Translations under genes and position numbers: made by a program
The notes under the pieces: generated by a model
What the model saw: only the letters and a program-made list of their open reading frames with translations
The model's database searches: none
Told to the model about the DNA's origin: nothing
From: Streptomyces luteolus
GTDB lineage: Bacteria; Actinomycetota; Actinomycetes; Streptomycetales; Streptomycetaceae
Length of the DNA: 64,000 nucleotides
Reading direction: 5' to 3'
Assembly (NCBI RefSeq): GCF_029968015.1
Contig: NZ_JASCIS010000020.1
Coordinates: forward strand, 1 to 64,000
In this document: piece after piece, positions 40,902 to 49,449 of the stretch
Layout: every line of letters begins with the position of its first letter
Position numbering within the stretch: the stretch's first letter is position 1

Positions 40902-41924
40902 TCAGGCGGTGGCCGGGGTCGGGCCGACCAGTTCGGACAGCACGTCCTCCATGGTCACGAAACCGAGGACGGTGCCGCTCGCGCTGGTGACCGCCGCGAG
41001 GTGGCTGCCGACCGCCCGGAGCGCGGTGAGGGTGTCGTCAAGGGGGGTGTCGATCCGTACCCGCGTGACGGGGTGCAGGGACGTGCGCGGGAACGGCTGG
41101 TCGCGGTCGGTCACGCCGAGAGTGTCCTTGATGTGCAGGTAGCCGAGCAGGGCGCCGCTCTCGCCGGTCACCGGGAAGCGGGAGAAACCTGCCTGCGCCG
41201 CCACCCGTTCGAGGCGGGCCGGGGTGATGGTGTGGTCGACCGTGCGCATGCCGCCCGCCGGGACGAGGATCTCGCCGACCGGGCGCGTGCCCAGCTCAAG
41301 CGCGTCCCGGAGGCGTTCGCCGTCCTCGGGTGCGAGCAGCCCGGCCTGCCGGGAGTCCTCGACCATGCGGGCCAGCTGGTCGTCGGTGAAGACCGCCTCG
41401 ACCTCGTCCCTCGGCTCGACCCTGAGCAGCTTCAGGAGGGCGTTGGCGAGCGCGTTGATGCCGAAGATCAGCGGCTTGAGCGCGCGGGTGAGGGCGACCA
41501 GCGGCGGGCCGAGCAGCAGGGCCGTCGGCACCGGCGCGGCGAGCGCGATGTTCTTCGGGACCATCTCGCCGATCAGCATGTGCAGGTAGGTCGCCAGGGT
41601 CAGGGCGATGACGAACGCGATCGGGTGCACCAGGCCGTGCGGCACGTGCGCGGCCTCGAAGCCGGGTTCGAGGAGGTGCGCGATGGCCGGTTCCGCGACG
41701 GCGCCGAGCACCAACGAGGACGCGGTGATGCCGAGTTGGGCGGTCGCCATCATCGCGGAGATGTGCTCGACGCCCCACAGGGTGATGCGCGCCCGGCGGT
41801 TGCCCTCCTTGGCTCGCGGCTCGATCTGGCTGCGGCGTACGGAGATCAGCGCGAACTCGGCGCCGACGAAGAACGCGTTGGTCAGCAGCGTCAGGGCGCC
41901 GATGAGGAGCTGCAGCGTGGTCAT
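40902..41924 (-). CDS. CNNM/CorC-family membrane protein, short type (copy 1)
   Basis: 340 residues. DUF21 domain (FFVGAEFALISVRRSQIEPR, TAQLGITASSLVLGAVAEPA, IGEMVPKNIALAAPVP), then CBS pair (VGEILVPAGGMRTVDHTITP; TVLGFVTMEDVLSELVGP). It lacks the CorC_HlyC domain. The same length and order as 38292-39314 show the two pairs arose by duplication of a two-gene unit. The ATG overlaps the long-type gene's stop. Confidence 0.9.
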   Translation of the reverse strand: MTTLQLLIGALTLLTNAFFVGAEFALISVRRSQIEPRAKEGNRRARITLWGVEHISAMMATAQLGITASSLVLGAVAEPAIAHLLEPGFEAAHVPHGLVHPIAFVIALTLATYLHMLIGEMVPKNIALAAPVPTALLLGPPLVALTRALKPLIFGINALANALLKLLRVEPRDEVEAVFTDDQLARMVEDSRQAGLLAPEDGERLRDALELGTRPVGEILVPAGGMRTVDHTITPARLERVAAQAGFSRFPVTGESGALLGYLHIKDTLGVTDRDQPFPRTSLHPVTRVRIDTPLDDTLTALRAVGSHLAAVTSASGTVLGFVTMEDVLSELVGPTPATA

Positions 41925-43276
41925 CGGACGGCTTCCTTCGTGTGCGGCTCGGGCTGCGGGACGCGCGCGCGGGTCGCGGCGGGCGCGGTGAGGTGGACCC
42001 GCTCGGCGCGGTGGTGGTCCACGTCGAGCACGTCCAGGCGCCAGCCCTCGACCAGGACGTGGTCGCCCTCGGCCGGTATCCGGGCGAGCCGCGTCGCGAT
42101 CAGTCCGGCCACCGTCTCGTACGGGCCGTCCGGCACCGCGAGCCCGATCGCGGCGAGCTGGTCGGTGCGGACACTGCCGTCCGCCTCCCAGGCGGGCCGG
42201 CCGTCCTGCGCGGGCGGGGCGGGCCGCAGGTCGGGGGCCTCGACGGGGTCGTGCTCGTCGCGGACCTCGCCGACGACCTCCTCGACGATGTCCTCCACCG
42301 TGGCCACGCCCGCCGTGCCGCCGTACTCGTCGATGACGATCGCCATGGTGCGCCTCTCGCGGAGCCGGCCCAGGAGGCGGTCCGCGGTGAGGCTGTCGGG
42401 GACCCGCAGCGGCTCGCCGGCCAGGACGGTGACCTGGGTGACGGCCCGCTTCTCGGGCTCCAGGGCGAGGACGTCGCGTATGTGGACGGTGCCGATGACG
42501 TCGTCGAGGCTGTCGCGGTAGACGGGGAAGCGGGAGAGCCCGGTGGCGTGGCTGAGGTTGGCGGCGTCGGCCGCGGTGGCGTGCGCCTCCAGGGCGCAGA
42601 CGTCGACGCGCGGCGTCATCACGTTCTCCGCGGTCAGCTCGCCGAGGTACAGGGTGCGTACGAACAGTTCCGCCGAGTCCTGCTCGATGGCGCCCTCCGC
42701 GGCCGAGTGCCGGGCCAGCGCCACGAGTTCCTCGGGGCCGCGGGCGGAGGCCAGCTCCTCGGCGGGCTCCAGGCCGAAGCGGCGGACGAAACGGTTGGCC
42801 GTGTTGTTGAGGTGCCGGATGAACGGCGCGAACGCTGCCGTGAAGCCGCGCTGCGGGGCCGCCACCACCTTCGCGACGGCCAGCGGCCGCGCGATGGCCC
42901 AGTTCTTCGGCACCAGCTCGCCGATCACCATCAGCACGACCGTGGAGACGACCACGCCCAGGACGGTCGCCACCGACGGAGCGGCCGGGCCGAGGCCGAC
43001 GGCTTCCAGCGGCCCGCGCAGCAGCGCGGCGAGCGACGGCTCGGCGAGCATGCCGATCACCAGGGAGGTCACGGTGATGCCGAGCTGGGCGCCGGACAGC
43101 TGGAAGGTCAGGCGGCGGGCCGCCTTCAGGGCGCCGTCGGCTCCGCGCTCCCCCGCGTCGACGGCCCGCTGCAGCTCGCCGCGCTCGACAGTGGTCAGGG
43201 AGAACTCGGCCGCGACGAACACCGCGCACGCGAGCGTGAGGAGCAGGGCGAGCAGGAGAAGCAGGAACTCGGTCAC
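41921..43276 (-). CDS. CNNM/CorC-family membrane protein, long type (copy 1)
   Basis: 451 residues from a GTG. DUF21 domain at 1-195 (VFVAAEFSLTTVERGELQRA, GAQLGITVTSLVIGMLAEPS, IGELVPKNWAIARPLAVA), CBS pair at 210-345 (LTAENVMTPRVDVCALEAHA; TMAIVIDEYGGTAGVATVED) and CorC_HlyC domain to 435. It is the first gene of the block and starts about 130 bases from a weak and 200 bases from a strong BlaI-type box, suggesting control shared with the divergent terB. Confidence 0.9.
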   Translation of the reverse strand: MTEFLLLLLALLLTLACAVFVAAEFSLTTVERGELQRAVDAGERGADGALKAARRLTFQLSGAQLGITVTSLVIGMLAEPSLAALLRGPLEAVGLGPAAPSVATVLGVVVSTVVLMVIGELVPKNWAIARPLAVAKVVAAPQRGFTAAFAPFIRHLNNTANRFVRRFGLEPAEELASARGPEELVALARHSAAEGAIEQDSAELFVRTLYLGELTAENVMTPRVDVCALEAHATAADAANLSHATGLSRFPVYRDSLDDVIGTVHIRDVLALEPEKRAVTQVTVLAGEPLRVPDSLTADRLLGRLRERRTMAIVIDEYGGTAGVATVEDIVEEVVGEVRDEHDPVEAPDLRPAPPAQDGRPAWEADGSVRTDQLAAIGLAVPDGPYETVAGLIATRLARIPAEGDHVLVEGWRLDVLDVDHHRAERVHLTAPAATRARVPQPEPHTKEAVR

Positions 43277-43408
43277 CGTGCCACCCCCCGACGCTCACGC
43301 ATGTGGTGCGGGCAGGACGTGGCACGGCTGGTACTGGGAGGCTCACCCATTGCGGGACCGTGGCTCCTTCTCGTACTCGGAACGATGACGCGGTGGCGCG
43401 GCGACGTG

Positions 43409-43428
43409 TTTCTACACCCACTGTAAAG
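43409..43428. promoter_or_regulatory. weak BlaI-type site upstream of CNNM genes
   Basis: TTTCTACA-CCCAC-TGTAAAGG has the TACA/TGTA core but a 5-base spacer and imperfect arms. Confidence 0.35.
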
Positions 43429-43474
43429 GAACCGCAAAGAACGGCTCCAGCCTTCGGCGACTTCGGAACTGGTA

Positions 43475-43496
43475 ACTTCTACATTGCTGTAGAAGT
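43475..43496. promoter_or_regulatory. BlaI-type operator upstream of terB
   Basis: ACTTCTACA-TTGC-TGTAGAAGT: perfect 9-base arms with a 4-base spacer, the TACA-N4-TGTA pattern of BlaI/MecI/CopY-family operators. It lies 57 bases from the terB start, in the region divergent from the CNNM genes. Confidence 0.8.
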
Positions 43497-43552
43497 AACG
43501 TCCGGGCCCGGAGTCTCCGGCCCGGACGCACCCGACCCCGTACGGAGTTCTC

Positions 43553-44008
43553 ATGGGCCTGTTCGACCGCTTCAAGGAGTCCGCCGCACAGATGCAGACG
43601 CAGCTGCTGGCGAAGAAGAACGACCTCAAGAGCGGCGCCTTCAGGGACGCGAGCATGGCGATGTGCGCACTGGTCGCCGCCGCCGACGGCACCATCGACC
43701 CATCCGAGCGCCGCAAGGTCGCCCAACTCATCGCCACCAACGACGTTTTGGCGAACTTCCCGGCCGAGGAACTGCAGCGCCGCTTCGACGACAACTGCGA
43801 CAGGCTGGCGGCGGACTTCGACTTCGGCAAGGTCGGCGTCCTCCAGCAGGTCGCCAAGGCGAGGAAGAAGCCCGCCGAGGCGCGCGCCGTGATCCAGATC
43901 GGCATCGTCATCGGCGGCGCCGACGGCGACTTCGACAAGGACGAGCAGCAGGTCGTACGCGAAGCCTGCTACGCCCTCGACCTGCCGCCGCGCGAGTTCG
44001 ATCTCTGA
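43553..44008 (+). CDS. terB: TerB-family tellurite-resistance protein
   Basis: 151 residues, all-helical. Two repeats of the TerB signature, FRDASMAMCALVAAADGTID and AVIQIGIVIGGADGDFDKDE, supply acidic residues thought to bind Ca2+ or other metal. Cytoplasmic, possibly membrane-associated in Ter complexes. The ATG follows a short leader after the BlaI-type box. Two TerD paralogs are 1.5 kb away, but no terC or terZ is in the window. Confidence 0.92.
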   Translation: MGLFDRFKESAAQMQTQLLAKKNDLKSGAFRDASMAMCALVAAADGTIDPSERRKVAQLIATNDVLANFPAEELQRRFDDNCDRLAADFDFGKVGVLQQVAKARKKPAEARAVIQIGIVIGGADGDFDKDEQQVVREACYALDLPPREFDL

Positions 44009-44081
44009 CACGAGTTCGGCCTCTGCCATGAGATCGGCCTCTGAGCGGACGCGGGCGGGACGCGTCAGGGCGCCGCTCCCG

Positions 44082-44905
44082 CTACAGCGGCGTCGCGGCG
44101 TGCAGCACGAGGAACAGCGTGACCGCCGAGTTCACCGAGTTCGCCGAGTTCGCCGAGGACATCGCGGACAGCGCCGTACCGCCCGCCGCCGTCCAGACCG
44201 GCGGCCGGATCCGCTGGACGGGCGCGGGCCCGAGCAGCGCCGCGACCCTGCGCGGGACCGGCCCGGGCGAGGCGAAGGCGACCGCGTCGGACCGGCGTCC
44301 CCCGCGAGACCACGGCCGCCTTGCCGATGGCACGGGCCACGACCTTGCGGCTGCGCACCCGCGCGGGCGGCCTCCTCGTCGGCCCAGCGCTCCGCCGTGC
44401 AGCAGACCGCGGTACGCAGCGGGCGCAGGAGGGGTTGGCGTGGGCGGCCAACCGCACGGCCAGCAGGTGCCGGTGATGACGCCCCTCGACATGCACCCGC
44501 TCGTGGGCGAACAGGGCGCGGCGCTCGACGGAGTTCAGGCACGCCGGCATGCCCGTCGTCACGATGATCCGGCCGCCTCGCGCGGCCGCGCCCGGCAGCG
44601 CGTACGCGTACGGGGCCTCGTCCGGCAGGACCGCCACCGGCGAGTCCGGAAGACCGGACAGCGCGGCCCACGCCCCGCGGCGCACCCGCCGGTGGCGCCA
44701 CAGCGTCCTGCCGCAGGCGGCGGCGACGAGCATGAGAACGGGGATCGAGGCCCGGCCCGCGATCTCGTCGTAGGGCACCGCCGCACGCAGGCGGGTGGCG
44801 GTACGCGGATGCACGTGCTGCTCGGCGAGTCGGGCGATGGGTCAGGCGGTCAGGCGGTCAGGCGGTCAGGGGCAGCACGAGCGGCAGGAATACGAAGATC
44901 CCCAC
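44082..44905 (-). pseudogene. M56-family (BlaR/MecR-type) sensor protease, broken
   Basis: Starting from the GTG at 44905 the first helix reads VGIFVFLPLVLPLTA and hits TGA inside an expanded 8-bp repeat. The middle is partly deleted (the frame jumps from HPRTATRLR to AAVPYDEIAG). The zinc-binding H-E-x-x-H motif is intact as FAHERVHVEGRHH. At least three frame changes follow, first after AAHANP where one C is missing from a run. The BlaI gene lies just upstream. So the membrane sensor of this BlaI pair is probably lost. Confidence 0.82.
44840..44870. repeat. 8-bp tandem repeat inside the M56 remnant
   Basis: GGTCAGGC occurs nearly four times in a row. On the coding strand it brings TGA codons into the sensor gene. 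Confidence 0.9.
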
Positions 44906-44911
44906 GGGGCG

Positions 44912-45319
44912 TCAGTCCTCCGGATCGTCTTCGGCCGCGCTCAACAGGTCCCGCAGCAGCTGTTCGTCACTCGCGGGGAGTGCCGTGAGGAAACTGGCCA
45001 GGACCGCTTCCCGGTTCTTCTCCCCGTCCAGGACCTTGCGCATCCGCAGGGCCGCGAGCCCCGCCTCGTCGGCGGCGGGGGTCCAGACGAACGCGCGCCC
45101 CTCGCGCCTGCGGGACACGGCCTCCTTGGCGAGGAGACGGGTCAGGATCGTCATCACGGTGGTGTAGGCGAGATCGGCGCCGAGCCGCTCCTGCACCCAG
45201 CCGGCGGTCACCGGGCCCGGGGCCTGCCGCAGGGCCGAAAGCACCTGCGCCTCCAGCTCCCCCTGCCCACGCCGGGATCTCGGCTGCTCGTCCCGGCCGC
45301 CCCGATCACGGTGTGCCAT
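44912..45319 (-). CDS. BlaI/MecI/CopY-family repressor
   Basis: 135 residues. Winged helix at about 20-85 (LEAQVLSALRQAPGPVTAGW, DLAYTTVMTILTRLLAKEAV, REGRAFVWTP) and C-terminal dimer helices. The ATG 45319 has a strong GGAGG; an ATG at 45373 would add 18 residues. The A-Y-T-T-V recognition-helix sequence is the standard BlaI one, which contacts TACA/TGTA. Boxes of that type precede terD and terB. Its partner sensor is the broken M56 gene 7 bases downstream. Confidence 0.92.
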   Translation of the reverse strand: MAHRDRGGRDEQPRSRRGQGELEAQVLSALRQAPGPVTAGWVQERLGADLAYTTVMTILTRLLAKEAVSRRREGRAFVWTPAADEAGLAALRMRKVLDGEKNREAVLASFLTALPASDEQLLRDLLSAAEDDPED

Positions 45320-45477
45320 CCCTGCCTCCCTCCGGCCGCGCCGCCCCCGCGGCTCCACGCGGGCGGCGCTCATCGTAATGGCCCTGACAGGTCTCCACCG
45401 GGCGGGCCGCGACCCGGGCGGCCGTCCGGGCAGCCCTCGCGCCCGCCCCCCGTGCGCCGTGGCGCGCCCTAGCCGCA

Positions 45478-45499
45478 TCTTCTACACTTCTGTAGATTC
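45478..45499. promoter_or_regulatory. BlaI-type operator upstream of terD
   Basis: TCTACA-CTTC-TGTAGA with 4-base spacer lies about 56 bases from the terD start and in the region divergent from blaI. The same spacing and core occur at the terB site. Confidence 0.78.
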
Positions 45500-45554
45500 T
45501 GGATCCCGGGCCCCGCGGCGGGCCGGGAGTCATCACGCAACTAGGAGGAGAGCA

Positions 45555-46130
45555 GTGGGAGTTTCCCTCGCCAAGGGCGGCAACGTATCCCTCAGCAAGG
45601 AAGCCCCGGGGCTGACCGCCGTCCTGGTCGGCCTGGGCTGGGACGTACGCACCACCACCGGCACCGACTACGACCTCGACGCCTCGGCGCTCCTGTGCGA
45701 CGAGTCCGGCCGGGTCCTGTCCGACCAGCACTTCGTCTTCTTCAACAACCTGAAGAGCCCGGACGGTTCGGTCGAGCACACCGGCGACAACCTCACCGGG
45801 GAGGGCGAGGGCGACGACGAGGTCATCAAGGTCGACCTGGCCGGCGTGCCCGCCGAGGTCGCCAAGATCGTCGTACCGGTCTCGATCCACGACGCCGAGA
45901 ACCGCGGACACTCCTTCGGGCAGGTCCGCAACGCCTTCATCCGTGTCGTGAACCAGGCGGACCACCAGGAGATCGCCCGCTACGACCTGTCCGAGGACGC
46001 CTCAACCGAGACCGCCATGGTCTTCGGCGAGCTCTACCGGCACGGCACGGAGTGGAAGTTCCGCGCCGTCGGCCAGGGCTACGCCTCCGGACTGCGCGGC
46101 ATCGCCCAGGACTTCGGCGTCAACGTATGA
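45555..46130 (+). CDS. terD: TerD-family stress protein
   Basis: 191 residues, one TerD domain: LAKGGNVSLSKEAPGLTAVL, WDVRTTTGTDYDLDASALLC, HTGDNLTGEGEGDDEVIKVD. The D-rich loops are the known Ca2+-binding sites of the fold. The GTG start follows AGGAGGAGAG. The protein is full-length and likely works with TerB. A tandem repeat begins at the last codons. Controlled probably by the BlaI-type box upstream. Confidence 0.94.
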   Translation: MGVSLAKGGNVSLSKEAPGLTAVLVGLGWDVRTTTGTDYDLDASALLCDESGRVLSDQHFVFFNNLKSPDGSVEHTGDNLTGEGEGDDEVIKVDLAGVPAEVAKIVVPVSIHDAENRGHSFGQVRNAFIRVVNQADHQEIARYDLSEDASTETAMVFGELYRHGTEWKFRAVGQGYASGLRGIAQDFGVNV

Positions 46131-46197
46131 CGCTCGTCAACTGACTCTCGTCAACGTATGACGCTCGTCAACTTCTGACGCTCACCCACTACTGACG
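46120..46197 (+). repeat. degenerate repeat starting at the terD stop codon
   Basis: The end of the gene, GTCAACGTATGACGCTC, recurs about three times with variation. Each copy carries a TGA. The rest of the gap to 46351 holds a short GCAGCGGGAGCG repeat. Confidence 0.75.
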
Positions 46198-46351
46198 CGT
46201 GCATCGGCAGCGGGAGCGGCAGCGGGAGCGAGACCATGGCGTGGCAGCGGGCTCCGCCGAGGCTGGGCGTGCTGCCATGTCCTCGCGCCGAACTGTCCAC
46301 TCGCTCCACTCGCCCTGAGCACCGCTCATTCCGCCAAGGAGACCCACCCTC

Positions 46352-46936
46352 GTGTCAGTGAACCTCAGCAAGGGCCAGCAGATCAGCCTCAGCAAGTCCG
46401 ACGGCAGCTCGCTGACCGCCGTACGCATGGGTCTCGGCTGGCAGTCCGCGCCCCGCAAGGGCTTCCTCGCCAAGCTCACCGGCGCCAGGGAGATCGACCT
46501 GGACGCCTCGGCCGTCCTCTTCGCCGGACAGAAGCCCGTCGACGTCGTCTTCTTCCAGCACCTGGTCAGCGACGACGGTTCCGTGCGCCACACCGGCGAC
46601 AACCTCGTGGGCGGCGCGGGCCAGGGCGGGGACGACGAGGCGATCCTCGTCGACCTGGCGCGGGTCCCGGTCCACGTGGACCAGATCGTCTTCACCGTGA
46701 ACTCCTTCACCGGGCAGACCTTCACCGAGGTCCAGAACGCCTTCTGCCGCCTCGTCGACGAGACCAACGGCCAGGAACTCGCCCGCTACACCCTCACCGG
46801 TGGCGGCAACCACACCGCGCAGATCATGGCCAAGGTCCATCGGGTGGGCGGCGGCTGGCAGTTGAAGGCCATCGGCGAGCCCGCGACCGGCCGTACCTTC
46901 CAGGACCTGATGCCCTCGATCGCCAGCCACCTCTGA
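46352..46936 (+). CDS. terD: TerD-family stress protein, second copy
   Basis: 194 residues. TerD domain motifs: LSKGQQISLSKSDGSSLTAV, REIDLDASAVLFAGQKPVDV, HTGDNLVGGAGQGGDDEAIL. It differs from the first copy by an 8-residue insertion (PRKGFLAKLTG) after the first strand block. Begins with GTG after CAAGGAGAC. No separate BlaI box is seen, so it may be read through from the first terD. Confidence 0.93.
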   Translation: MSVNLSKGQQISLSKSDGSSLTAVRMGLGWQSAPRKGFLAKLTGAREIDLDASAVLFAGQKPVDVVFFQHLVSDDGSVRHTGDNLVGGAGQGGDDEAILVDLARVPVHVDQIVFTVNSFTGQTFTEVQNAFCRLVDETNGQELARYTLTGGGNHTAQIMAKVHRVGGGWQLKAIGEPATGRTFQDLMPSIASHL

Positions 46937-46982
46937 CGGCTGCCTCTGACGGCTGCCTCTGACGGCTGCCTCTGACGGCTGC
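46931..46982 (+). repeat. four perfect 13-bp copies spanning the terD2 stop
   Basis: The unit CTCTGACGGCTGC starts with the last sense codon and stop of the gene. Each copy carries CTC-TGA. Confidence 0.93.
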
Positions 46983-47023
46983 CTCGGGCGGCTCCGGACC
47001 ACCCACCCCGTAGACAGGAATCC

Positions 47024-47344
47024 TCAGGGGGCGACAGGCGGACGTTCCTGCCCCGCGGGCTCCTTGAGCTCGACCTCGACGAAGGCCAGGAAGGAGTCGC
47101 CCGCGTTGACGACCTCGTGCTCGGCCCCCGCGGGACGTGCGTAGGACTCACCGGCCCGCAGTTCTGACACGGCTTCTGCTCCGCCGGGGGAAAGGATCCT
47201 GGTCGTGCCGTCGGTGAGCGGCACCACGACGTAGTCGTACTCGTGCAGATGCGGGCCTGTGCTGGTTCCGGGCTCGAAGTCCCATCGGGTGACACGTACG
47301 CGTGCGTCGTCCTGCTGCACCGTTGCCCGGGCCGTGGTCGTCAT
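47024..47344 (-). CDS. small cupin-domain protein
   Basis: 106 residues. A single cupin barrel: GTSTGPHLHEYDYVVVPLTD carries the metal-site His-x-His-x4-Tyr of motif 1, and RPAGAEHEVVNAGDS is motif 2. There is no signal peptide. Substrate unknown; often a sugar or metal-assisted dioxygenase or binder. The start at 47344 is preceded by an AAGGAAT ribosome site. It is co-directional with the EamA gene and 76 bases from it. Confidence 0.85.
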   Translation of the reverse strand: MTTTARATVQQDDARVRVTRWDFEPGTSTGPHLHEYDYVVVPLTDGTTRILSPGGAEAVSELRAGESYARPAGAEHEVVNAGDSFLAFVEVELKEPAGQERPPVAP

Positions 47345-47420
47345 CACGATTCCTTCCGTTCGTTCGGTGTGCCGGGCCGGTGGTGCGGAGCCACGGCACT
47401 GGCGGTGGAGATGCCGCAGT

Positions 47421-48377
47421 TCACCACGTGCTCCCGGTCGCCGTGGGGCGTGGGGCGGCGGTGTGCTCGCCGTCGGGCGCCACGGCGTGCCGGGGGTCAG
47501 GGGGCGGCGGAGCGGGGCGGCCGCCGGTGCGGGTGGCGCCGATGCCGGCGAGCACGACGAAGGCGACACCGGCCGCGGCGGCGAAGCCGGGTATCTGGCC
47601 GAGCACCAGCAGCCCGGCGAGCAGCGCGATGGCCGGTTCCAGGCTCATCAGGGTGCCGAACGCGGAGGCCGTGAGGCGGCGCAGGGCGAGGAACTCCAGG
47701 ACGAAGGGCAGTACGGCGCTCAGGGCCGCAAGCCCGAGAGTGGCTCCGAGCAGCTTCCACGTGACGTGTCCCAGGTCGGAGGGTGCCGCGACGAGGAGGC
47801 CGATGCACCCGGCGACGGGCATGGAGACGGCCAGCCCGTTCAGACCGGTCACGGAGTCGCCCACGCGCTGGGTCAGCACGATGTAGGCCGCCCAGCAGGC
47901 CGCGGCGGTCAGGGCGTAGCCCGCGCCGACCGCGTCGATGCCACCGTGCCACGGCTCGGTCAGCGCCACGACACCGATGGCGGCCAGCAAGGTCCAGCGC
48001 TTACGACCGCGACCCGGGCCGCAGAGGGACACGGCGAGCGGGCCGAGGAACTCCAGCGCACTGGCCGTGCCGAGCGGCAGCCGGGTCACGGCGAGCATGA
48101 AGAACACCATCATGCCCGCGCTGACCGTGCCCAACAGGGCGCACGCGAACAGGTCGCGGCCGCTGAAGTCCCGCAGGCGCGGCCGTACCAGGGCAAGCAG
48201 CAGCACACCGGCCCACGCAAGGCGCAGCCCTGTCGTACCCAGGGCTCCGAGCTGGTCGACCAGCGAGACCGACAGCGCGAGGCCGAGCTGGATGGTGGAC
48301 ATGGCGGCCACGGCCATCACGGTTCCGGTGGTGGCCGAGGGCATGCGCAGACGTGCGCGGTGTTCGAGCAAGCTCAT
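47421..48377 (-). CDS. EamA/RhtA-type exporter
   Basis: 318 residues, ten membrane helices in two EamA halves (GTVMAVAAMSTIQLGLALSV; GAGYALTAAACWAAYIVLTQ). The second half carries the LEFLALRRLTASAFGTLMSL segment typical of the RhtA amino-acid exporter branch. It is divergent from the LysR gene at 48447 with a 69-base gap, so it is probably its target. The substrate could be an amino acid or a metabolite. Confidence 0.9.
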   Translation of the reverse strand: MSLLEHRARLRMPSATTGTVMAVAAMSTIQLGLALSVSLVDQLGALGTTGLRLAWAGVLLLALVRPRLRDFSGRDLFACALLGTVSAGMMVFFMLAVTRLPLGTASALEFLGPLAVSLCGPGRGRKRWTLLAAIGVVALTEPWHGGIDAVGAGYALTAAACWAAYIVLTQRVGDSVTGLNGLAVSMPVAGCIGLLVAAPSDLGHVTWKLLGATLGLAALSAVLPFVLEFLALRRLTASAFGTLMSLEPAIALLAGLLVLGQIPGFAAAAGVAFVVLAGIGATRTGGRPAPPPPDPRHAVAPDGEHTAAPRPTATGSTW

Positions 48378-48446
48378 GGAGGCCAGTAGACGAGCCGCGG
48401 ACCGTTCGCGTCCACGTGCCGATCCTGAACAATCCGTCAGCAGATC

Positions 48447-49376
48447 ATGGACAATGAGGCCATGGAGACCCGACGCCTACGCATGCTGGTGGAACTGTCC
48501 CGCCTGGGGTCCATGCGCGCGGTGGCCGACATGCTCGGCACGACCACCTCGACGGTCTCGCAGCAGATGGCCGCCCTGGCGGACGACATGGGCACCGCCC
48601 TGACGGAACCGCACGGGCGCCTGGTCCGGCTGACGCCCGCCGGCCGCCGGCTTGCCGAGCACGCGGTGACGATCCTCACCGCCGTCGAGACGGCGCGCCA
48701 CGACCTCGCCCCGGGGAGCGAGCCCAACGGCACCCTGCGCGTCGCGGGCTTCGCCACCGCCATACGCGCCCACCTGCTGCCCATCGTCACCGCCCTGACC
48801 ACGAGCCACCCCCGCCTGAGCATCCTGGTCCGCGAACACGAACCCGCCGAGGCACTGCGGCTCCTGGCCGAGGACGCGACGGACCTGGCCCTGACCTACG
48901 ACTACAACCTGGCACCCGCGGCCGAGGACCCCGTGGTGCGCGCCACCGCCCTGTGGACTGCGCGCTGGGGCCTGGGCGTCCCCGCGCGGGCCGACATCCG
49001 CCCGGGCAGCACGCTGGAGGTCTTCGCCCAGCTCGCCGGTCAGGACTGGATCGTCAACTCGCGCAACACCGCGGACGAGACCGTCATCCGCACCCTCGCC
49101 TCCATGGCGGGCTTCACCCCGCGCATCACCCACCAGGCCGACAGCCTCGACCTCGTGCAGGGAATGATCACCGCCGGGCTCGGCGTGGGCCTGCTCCCCA
49201 TGGGGACCGCCACGTTCCCGGCGGTGCGGCTCGTCCCGCTCACCGCCCCCGACGTCGAACTGCGCTCCTACGCCGTGGCCCGCCACGGCCGGCTGGACTG
49301 GCCACCCCTCGCCCTGGTCACCGACCTCCTCGTCGGCCGGTCCACGACCGGGAGCCAGTCCCGTCACCTGCCGTGA
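48447..49376 (+). CDS. LysR-family regulator
   Basis: 309 residues. N-terminal helix-turn-helix (METRRLRMLVELSRLGSMRA; GTTTSTVSQQMAALADDMGT) and substrate-binding domain (LRVAGFATAIRAHLLPIVTA). ATG 48462 (METRRLR) is an alternative start; the earlier ATG at 48447 adds five residues. It faces the EamA gene, the classic setup for LysR control of an exporter. Effector unknown. Confidence 0.92.
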   Translation: MDNEAMETRRLRMLVELSRLGSMRAVADMLGTTTSTVSQQMAALADDMGTALTEPHGRLVRLTPAGRRLAEHAVTILTAVETARHDLAPGSEPNGTLRVAGFATAIRAHLLPIVTALTTSHPRLSILVREHEPAEALRLLAEDATDLALTYDYNLAPAAEDPVVRATALWTARWGLGVPARADIRPGSTLEVFAQLAGQDWIVNSRNTADETVIRTLASMAGFTPRITHQADSLDLVQGMITAGLGVGLLPMGTATFPAVRLVPLTAPDVELRSYAVARHGRLDWPPLALVTDLLVGRSTTGSQSRHLP

Positions 49377-49386
49377 TCAAGCAGGG

Positions 49387-49449
49387 TCAGCCCTCGCGGC
49401 CCTCCGGTCAGCCCTCGCGGCCTTCCGGTCAGCCCTCGCGGCCCTCCTC
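49387..49449 (-). repeat. three 21-bp copies carrying the stop codon of the 49429 gene
   Basis: Copies start at 49387, 49408 and 49429 (plus-strand unit TCAGCCCTCGCGGCC-YTCCGG). Because 21 is a multiple of three, each copy repeats the gene's Arg-Glu-Gly-stop in frame. Confidence 0.9.
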
